The notes under the pieces: model-generated
Seen by the model: the letters and a program-made list of their open reading frames with translations, nothing else
The model's database searches: none
What the model was told of the DNA's origin: nothing
In this document: positions 14,882-18,147 of the stretch, piece by piece
How the letters are laid out: every line of letters starts with the position of its first letter
How positions within the stretch are numbered: the first letter of the stretch is position 1
Assembly (NCBI GenBank): GCA_937892315.1
Contig: CALAVF010000046.1
Coordinates: 1-18,147 of the forward strand
Direction: 5' to 3'
DNA: 18,147 nucleotides
Source of the DNA: an uncultured Prevotellaceae bacterium
Lineage (GTDB): Bacteria > Bacteroidota > Bacteroidia > Bacteroidales > Bacteroidaceae
Program-made: the position numbers and the translations under genes

Positions 14882-15475
14882 CTAGGTCGAATCCACATAC
14901 AGCCGCCTGTCCGGTGTCATCTCGTCCAGCAGCGGGTGAGCCATCACCCTGCGGATGTTCACCTTGTCCCGATTCTTGCCCAGCGACAGGACACCTCCCG
15001 ATGGGGCTTCCATCCGTCCTATCCATCGGTTTGCCTCCTTTTCGTCCTCCATCAGCACCATCCTGTTCGGCAGGTCGCCGCTGTTGAAGTTGTTCAGCAG
15101 CCACTTCCCCTCTGCGTCCAGTTTGTGCATCTCAATCTCGTCCAGTCCCACCCGCCATCGTTGGCGAAAGTCCAGTGCCCACACCTGTCCGCCCACCTCG
15201 GCGAAACCGACGATGTTGTAACGCTTTCCCTTCAGAAACGGCGTGAACGTCTTCCCGTCGAAGCGTACCAGCCCCGACAGCGTACCTATATATATGTACC
15301 CGCGCGAGTCTTGCCACACCCGTTCCGCCTGAATCTGCGGCAGGCCATCTTGTGTGGTGTAGCGGCGGAAAGAGAGGTTGCTCTTCATCTGTGCTGCCAG
15401 CGGCAGAGCCACCATTTCCGTCAAGACGATGACCATCACCGTCAGCATCCATCTTCTTCCAATCAGTATTTTCAT
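14882..15475 (-). CDS. N-terminal fragment of beta-propeller LytTR regulator
   Basis: A 197-residue fragment beginning with a signal peptide (MLTVMVIVLTEMVALPLAAQ, residues 10-29) and the standard opening of Bacteroidetes propeller sensors, SFRRYTTQDGLPQIQAERVW (34-53), then DSRGYIYIGTLSGLVRFDGK (55-74). It ends at TAG after YVDST, in the middle of the propeller. Translated alone it would be a short secreted piece with no membrane anchor or DNA-binding part. A TAATTTTG -7 box lies 5 nt before the ATG, so, as for recF, the message would have almost no leader. Confidence 0.8.
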   Translation of the reverse strand: MKILIGRRWMLTVMVIVLTEMVALPLAAQMKSNLSFRRYTTQDGLPQIQAERVWQDSRGYIYIGTLSGLVRFDGKTFTPFLKGKRYNIVGFAEVGGQVWALDFRQRWRVGLDEIEMHKLDAEGKWLLNNFNSGDLPNRMVLMEDEKEANRWIGRMEAPSGGVLSLGKNRDKVNIRRVMAHPLLDEMTPDRRLYVDST

Positions 15476-15480
15476 GGCGA

Positions 15481-15488
15481 CAAAATTA
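15481..15488 (-). promoter_or_regulatory. -7 box for the LytTR regulator
   Basis: The minus strand reads TAATTTTG (plus 15481-15488), matching TAnnTTTG, five bases before the ATG. The nearest TTTG upstream is at 24 nt spacing, so the -33 element is poor. This is consistent with a weak or activator-dependent promoter. Confidence 0.55.
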
Positions 15489-15555
15489 CGAATTTTTTGC
15501 CAATGAACCTTTCAAAAACAATGGAAAAATAACAAAATCGTCCAATCCTCCCTTG

Positions 15556-15589
15556 AGTTCATCAAAAAAAAGGGGTAGTTCATCAAAAA
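15556..15589. promoter_or_regulatory. Putative LytTR operator: 13-bp direct repeat, 21-bp period
   Basis: AGTTCATCAAAAA occurs at 15556-15568 and again, identical, at 15577-15589. The start-to-start distance is exactly 21 bp, two helical turns. LytTR-domain regulators (AgrA, ComE, VirR) are known to bind pairs of roughly 9-bp direct repeats spaced about 12-13 bp apart, which is this geometry. The pair lies between a LytTR gene and its divergent neighbour and ends about 37 bp before that neighbour's -7 box, where an activator would bind. Binding itself is inferred. Confidence 0.6.
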
Positions 15590-15626
15590 GTGCTTTTTTT
15601 TTGAAAGTTTTTTTGTTCGTTTCATT

Positions 15627-15634
15627 TATTTTTG
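15627..15634 (+). promoter_or_regulatory. -7 box for the leucine-rich-repeat secreted protein
   Basis: TATTTTTG matches TAnnTTTG and is 37 nt before the ATG. The only upstream TTTG candidates are at 11 and 23 nt spacing, outside the usual 19-21, so the promoter looks activator-dependent. T9 and T7 tracts (15594-15602, 15608-15614) occupy the -33 region. Confidence 0.55.
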
Positions 15635-15671
15635 CATGCACAAAAAAACAACTCAAAAACTATTATAGCAC

Positions 15672-17981
15672 ATGAAAAAATTTACCCCCCCCATTCTCTT
15701 GCTTTTCATGGCAAGTTGGATTGCGCCCGCATGGGCGCAGACCCAGATTAAGTACCAGGACATCACGCCTGAGCAGTTGCCTGCGGGGACGAAAGTCATC
15801 CCACAGTATGCGTTCGGGAACCGTGAAGACTTGGTCGAAGTCACCATTCCCGAAGGAGTGGAAGTCCTCGCACCTGATGCCTTCTCAGGCTGCACCAACC
15901 TGCTAAAGGTGACCCTTCCCACCACATTGGTGAGTGCCAAAGGGGCTTTCACCTTCTGTGCCAACCTCAAGGAGGTCACTTGCCTCGGTCTTGTGCCGCC
16001 CGCTATCGGCCCCACACCCACTTACAACGTGATTAACCCTGAGTATCTTCAGTGGTATAACAACATCAACGACCTCTATGAGGGGTTTAAATGGGGGCAA
16101 TACAGTGGCATCGATGGCGAATCCACCGGAGCCAACGGGACGGCAAACTGGTATGTCTATGACAACACCGACATCGACAACAAGCGGCTCGCCATCGAGA
16201 AAATCATCATGGGCGAGGTGTATTATGAAGATGTGAGTCCTAACCTTCTCGTCAAGTGGACATCGGATGCCTACGGTCTCTATGGCTACAATACCGACCG
16301 AAACTTCACCTCTCGAGATGACGAATGGCCTTACGACCAGATGCCCTATCTCACGCTGAAGATGCGTGACCACCAGTTGAACTATCCTTCTTTCACCCCT
16401 TACGAACTCTTCCCTGGGTGGAACCACTTCCCCTCTCTCCATACGTTTGAGCAACCACAGCCCACCCATATCCGTGTGGGTGCCGACTATTCGCTCCTCA
16501 ACGCACCCTTCACCAACAAGCCCGATCTCACCCTCGCCGTCAGCATCGATAACGAGCAGGAGGTCTATTATGCCGGTCATGCCACCTTCTTGGGCGGTAC
16601 GCATTCCTACGGAACCTTCAACTTGGAGCAAGATGCATGGGAGAACAACATCCGCGTTCAGACCTCAGGTTCTGTTCGTGCCAACGTCATCGACCAGTCT
16701 CATCCGACACTCTATACCGAGGCACCCATGCGTGCCGACGTGGTGAAGACCACCTTGCGATTTGATGAGGATTCGCAGTATTCTTCGAGCCCAGAATGGA
16801 TATTCACCTCCCTTCCTTTCGACTGCCGTCTGAGTGATGTGCGTGTGACCGAGGGAGGCAACAATCTTCAGTGGGCTATTTACAAACATTCAGGGCAGAT
16901 GCGTGCCGATGCTCATTTTAACGACGTGTGGGTGAAGCAGACTGCCGACAGTATTCTTCATGCAGGCGAAGGCTTCATCTTCTCTTGCGGATGGAACGAT
17001 TACGTGGACTCATCGGCTGCCATCGAGTTCCCAGCCATCAACAATGCCAACAAGAACCGGCTCTTCACCACCGAAGATGTCAGCATCCCCTTGCAGCAAT
17101 ATACCGCTTCGGCAGAGAGCAACCGCTCATGGAACTTCATCGGCAATCCCTATCCCTGCTTCTACAGCACCAAGTACTTCGAACCCTCCATGCCTTTCGT
17201 GGTCTGGGAAAAAACTTGGGAGAATGGTTGGAACCAAGGGCACTACAACATGGGTTACAAGACCTTTAGCCCAATTGATGATGACTATATCCTTTCGCCC
17301 TTCCAGGGCTTCTTCGTGCAGCGACCTTTGGGTCACGATGCACTGAACTTCCCTGAGTACGGACGTTTTGCCACCGTCAATGAGTATGAGGACTTCATGG
17401 GCGAACTGATGGGCGAGCCCGACCTTTCCCAGGATACCTCCTCCGCACCCCGTCAAATCGGTCGCCGCCGTGCAGCCGCACCCCGTCCGCCTGTGGGCAA
17501 GATGGAGAAACGCCGTGTTATCAACCTCGTCTTGCAGGATGCCAACGGCATCCAACTCGACCGCACCCGTCTGGTGGGCAACCCCGATGCAACCACTGCC
17601 TACGAGGCGGCTTGCGACGCCACCAAGTTCCCTGACCTCACTGGCAATTCCACCTTATTATATATAATAGGCACGGACAAGACCCACTACGCCATCAGCG
17701 AACAACCTTTCGTTAAAGGCGATGAAGTGAGCCTGGGAGCCAAGTTCCCCACAGCGGGCACCTACACCCTCCAAGCCCGCTTCAAGACCGCCTATCCCGA
17801 CTTGGACGGAAAGGTGATGCTCATTGACTACGAGACAGGCATCAGTCAACCTGCCACCGAACCCTACACCTTCACCACCCAGGCAGGGGAAATCACCACC
17901 CGCTTCGCCCTCTCCTACGGCAGCGAAGCCACAGGCATCTCCTCTGTTGCGACACCGTCGCAACAAAGCGGACAGACCTAA
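15672..17981 (+). CDS. Secreted BspA-type leucine-rich-repeat protein, C-terminally truncated by TAA
   Basis: A 769-residue secreted protein. The signal peptide covers residues 1-22 (cleavage near AWA|QTQ). Residues 36-112 are BspA/LRR_5-type repeats (VIPQYAFGNREDLVEVTIPE, then VLAPDAFSGCTNLLKVTLP), a fold used by Bacteroidetes and Treponema surface proteins for host or bacterial adhesion. Residues 115-570 are a large region I cannot assign; its SWNFIGNPYPCFYS (486-499) and SPFQGFFVQRP (542-552) segments are a pattern I associate with Prevotella LRR surface proteins. A basic Ala/Pro/Arg linker (593-609) leads to a beta-rich module (RRVINLVLQD, 614-623; GTYTLQAR, 696-703). The frame stops at TAA (17979-17981), immediately before sequence encoding a type IX sorting tail. 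Codons 5-7 contain a C8 run. Divergent from the LytTR regulator, its likely controller. Confidence 0.88.
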   Translation: MKKFTPPILLLFMASWIAPAWAQTQIKYQDITPEQLPAGTKVIPQYAFGNREDLVEVTIPEGVEVLAPDAFSGCTNLLKVTLPTTLVSAKGAFTFCANLKEVTCLGLVPPAIGPTPTYNVINPEYLQWYNNINDLYEGFKWGQYSGIDGESTGANGTANWYVYDNTDIDNKRLAIEKIIMGEVYYEDVSPNLLVKWTSDAYGLYGYNTDRNFTSRDDEWPYDQMPYLTLKMRDHQLNYPSFTPYELFPGWNHFPSLHTFEQPQPTHIRVGADYSLLNAPFTNKPDLTLAVSIDNEQEVYYAGHATFLGGTHSYGTFNLEQDAWENNIRVQTSGSVRANVIDQSHPTLYTEAPMRADVVKTTLRFDEDSQYSSSPEWIFTSLPFDCRLSDVRVTEGGNNLQWAIYKHSGQMRADAHFNDVWVKQTADSILHAGEGFIFSCGWNDYVDSSAAIEFPAINNANKNRLFTTEDVSIPLQQYTASAESNRSWNFIGNPYPCFYSTKYFEPSMPFVVWEKTWENGWNQGHYNMGYKTFSPIDDDYILSPFQGFFVQRPLGHDALNFPEYGRFATVNEYEDFMGELMGEPDLSQDTSSAPRQIGRRRAAAPRPPVGKMEKRRVINLVLQDANGIQLDRTRLVGNPDATTAYEAACDATKFPDLTGNSTLLYIIGTDKTHYAISEQPFVKGDEVSLGAKFPTAGTYTLQARFKTAYPDLDGKVMLIDYETGISQPATEPYTFTTQAGEITTRFALSYGSEATGISSVATPSQQSGQT
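15685..15692 (+). repeat. C8 homopolymer in codons 5-7 of the secreted protein
   Basis: ACC CCC CCC A contains eight consecutive C, directly after ATG AAA AAA TTT. Loss or gain of one C would shift the frame within the signal peptide, so the tract could act as a slipped-strand on/off switch. It is in the on phase here. Confidence 0.8.
17946..17964. repeat. Perfect 8-bp inverted repeat shortly before the premature stop
   Basis: GTTGCGAC, ACC, GTCGCAAC: an 8-bp GC-rich stem with a three-base loop inside the coding sequence (SVATPSQQ), ending 14 nt before the TAA. It would form a stable RNA hairpin. No function is assigned. Confidence 0.7.
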
Positions 17982-18062
17982 GACCTTCAGGGTCGTCTCG
18001 TCGCGGGCACCCCACGTCCTGGCATCTACATCAAGAACGGAAAGAAAATCATCATCAAATAA
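17982..18062 (+). pseudogene. Orphaned type IX secretion sorting tail beyond the TAA
   Basis: In the same frame as the secreted protein, the 26 codons after the TAA read DLQGRLVAGTPRPGIYIK, then NGKKIIIK, ending in TAA (18060-18062). Prevotella type A sorting tails typically read YDLQGR... GIY... NGKK, so the TAA stands where Tyr (TAT or TAC) is expected. The tail is intact otherwise, with no frameshift, so the loss is either very recent, bypassed by readthrough, or a sequence error. Without it the protein should not be attached to the cell surface by the type IX system. Confidence 0.8.
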
Positions 18063-18088
18063 CAGCAACTAAATAGGTGAACAAAAAT

Positions 18089-18128
18089 AATTCATGAAGA
18101 ATTCATGGTCAATTCATGATAATTTATG
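18089..18128. repeat. AATTCATG repeated with 11-bp period
   Basis: AATTCATG begins at 18089, 18100 and 18111, with a degenerate AATTTATG at 18121. The period is close to one DNA turn, and alternate units are 22 bp apart. It lies in the AT-rich gap after the secreted protein and may belong to the promoter of a gene beyond the window. Confidence 0.75.
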
Positions 18129-18147
18129 TTTAAAATAAAACACGAAT

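Larger units (their letters stand above)
12929..15475 (-). pseudogene. Membrane-anchored propeller-LytTR one-component regulator, interrupted by in-frame TAG
   Basis: The two open frames at 15475-14882 and 14857-12929 are in the same reading frame, separated only by one TAG (14882-14884) and eight sense codons (VYIPTEQG). The restored chain is about 848 residues: signal peptide, periplasmic beta-propeller, transmembrane helix near 657-679, coiled coil and LytTR domain near 735-840. Sequence on both sides of the stop is well-formed propeller, so a single base change (for example CAG to TAG) explains the break. There is no frameshift. The divergent neighbour is a secreted leucine-rich-repeat protein, and a LytTR-like operator lies between them. 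Whether the break is biological or an assembly error cannot be told here. Confidence 0.85.

Noticed and set aside
14882..14884. TAG recoded to an amino acid in this organism
   Set aside because: upp ends naturally with TAG, and the second broken gene has TAA instead, so one recoded codon cannot explain both.
14630..15532. 300-residue plus-strand open frame
   Set aside because: Antisense to the propeller regulator and has a His/Pro/Arg-rich shadow composition.
17946..17981. Hairpin at 17946-17964 as a stop-codon readthrough stimulator
   Set aside because: Readthrough structures normally lie downstream of the stop; this one is upstream.
1..18147. Prophage, insertion sequence, integrase, toxin-antitoxin or tRNA genes
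   Set aside because: No transposase, integrase, phage structural gene, terminal inverted repeats or tRNA-like cloverleaf was seen on either strand.

Overview
The window looks like a chromosomal segment of a Bacteroidales bacterium, most likely Prevotellaceae. Four lines of evidence support this. The promoters match the Bacteroidetes primary-sigma pattern (TTTG, about 20 nt, TAnnTTTG), with full matches before upp and recF and a near match before the zapB-like gene. There are no Shine-Dalgarno-like starts. The gene set (Wzi-family capsule protein, RNase Y, ZapA, CNNM/CBS protein, TcdA) fits the group. A secreted BspA-type leucine-rich-repeat protein is followed by a Prevotella-style type IX secretion C-terminal tail. 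Base composition looks mid-range by eye, with AT-rich intergenic gaps.

Layout, left part (1-8545, all minus strand, so read right to left). A WcaJ-type sugar-1-phosphate transferase (8545-7148) and a conserved protein of unknown function (7094-6444) end at a hairpin terminator. A new promoter then starts a cell-division and RNA-decay block: ZapB-like coiled coil, ZapA, a structured possible ncRNA gap, and RNase Y. This runs closely spaced into a Wzi-family outer-membrane protein and a small lipoprotein. After a gap of about 300 nt with odd tandem repeats come a WecA/MraY-family transferase and a family 2 glycosyltransferase cut by the window edge. Polysaccharide genes therefore flank and interleave with housekeeping genes.

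Middle (8546-12846). From a divergent intergenic region a strong promoter drives upp, a CNNM/CBS membrane protein and tcdA as a plus-strand operon. It converges on a minus-strand recF-DUF721 pair that has its own promoter almost touching the recF start codon.

Right part (12929-18147). This is the most interesting locus. A membrane-anchored beta-propeller regulator with a cytoplasmic LytTR DNA-binding domain (minus) diverges from a secreted leucine-rich-repeat protein (plus). The AT-rich gap between them holds a 13-bp direct repeat with exactly 21-bp spacing, the geometry expected of a LytTR operator, just upstream of the secreted protein's promoter. Both genes are interrupted by an in-frame nonsense codon: TAG in the regulator's first propeller, and TAA exactly where the conserved Tyr of the type IX sorting tail should be. 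The secreted protein also has a C8 tract in codons 5-7. I read this as a one-component sensor/surface-protein pair that is decaying, strain-variable, or switchable, or whose stops are assembly errors.
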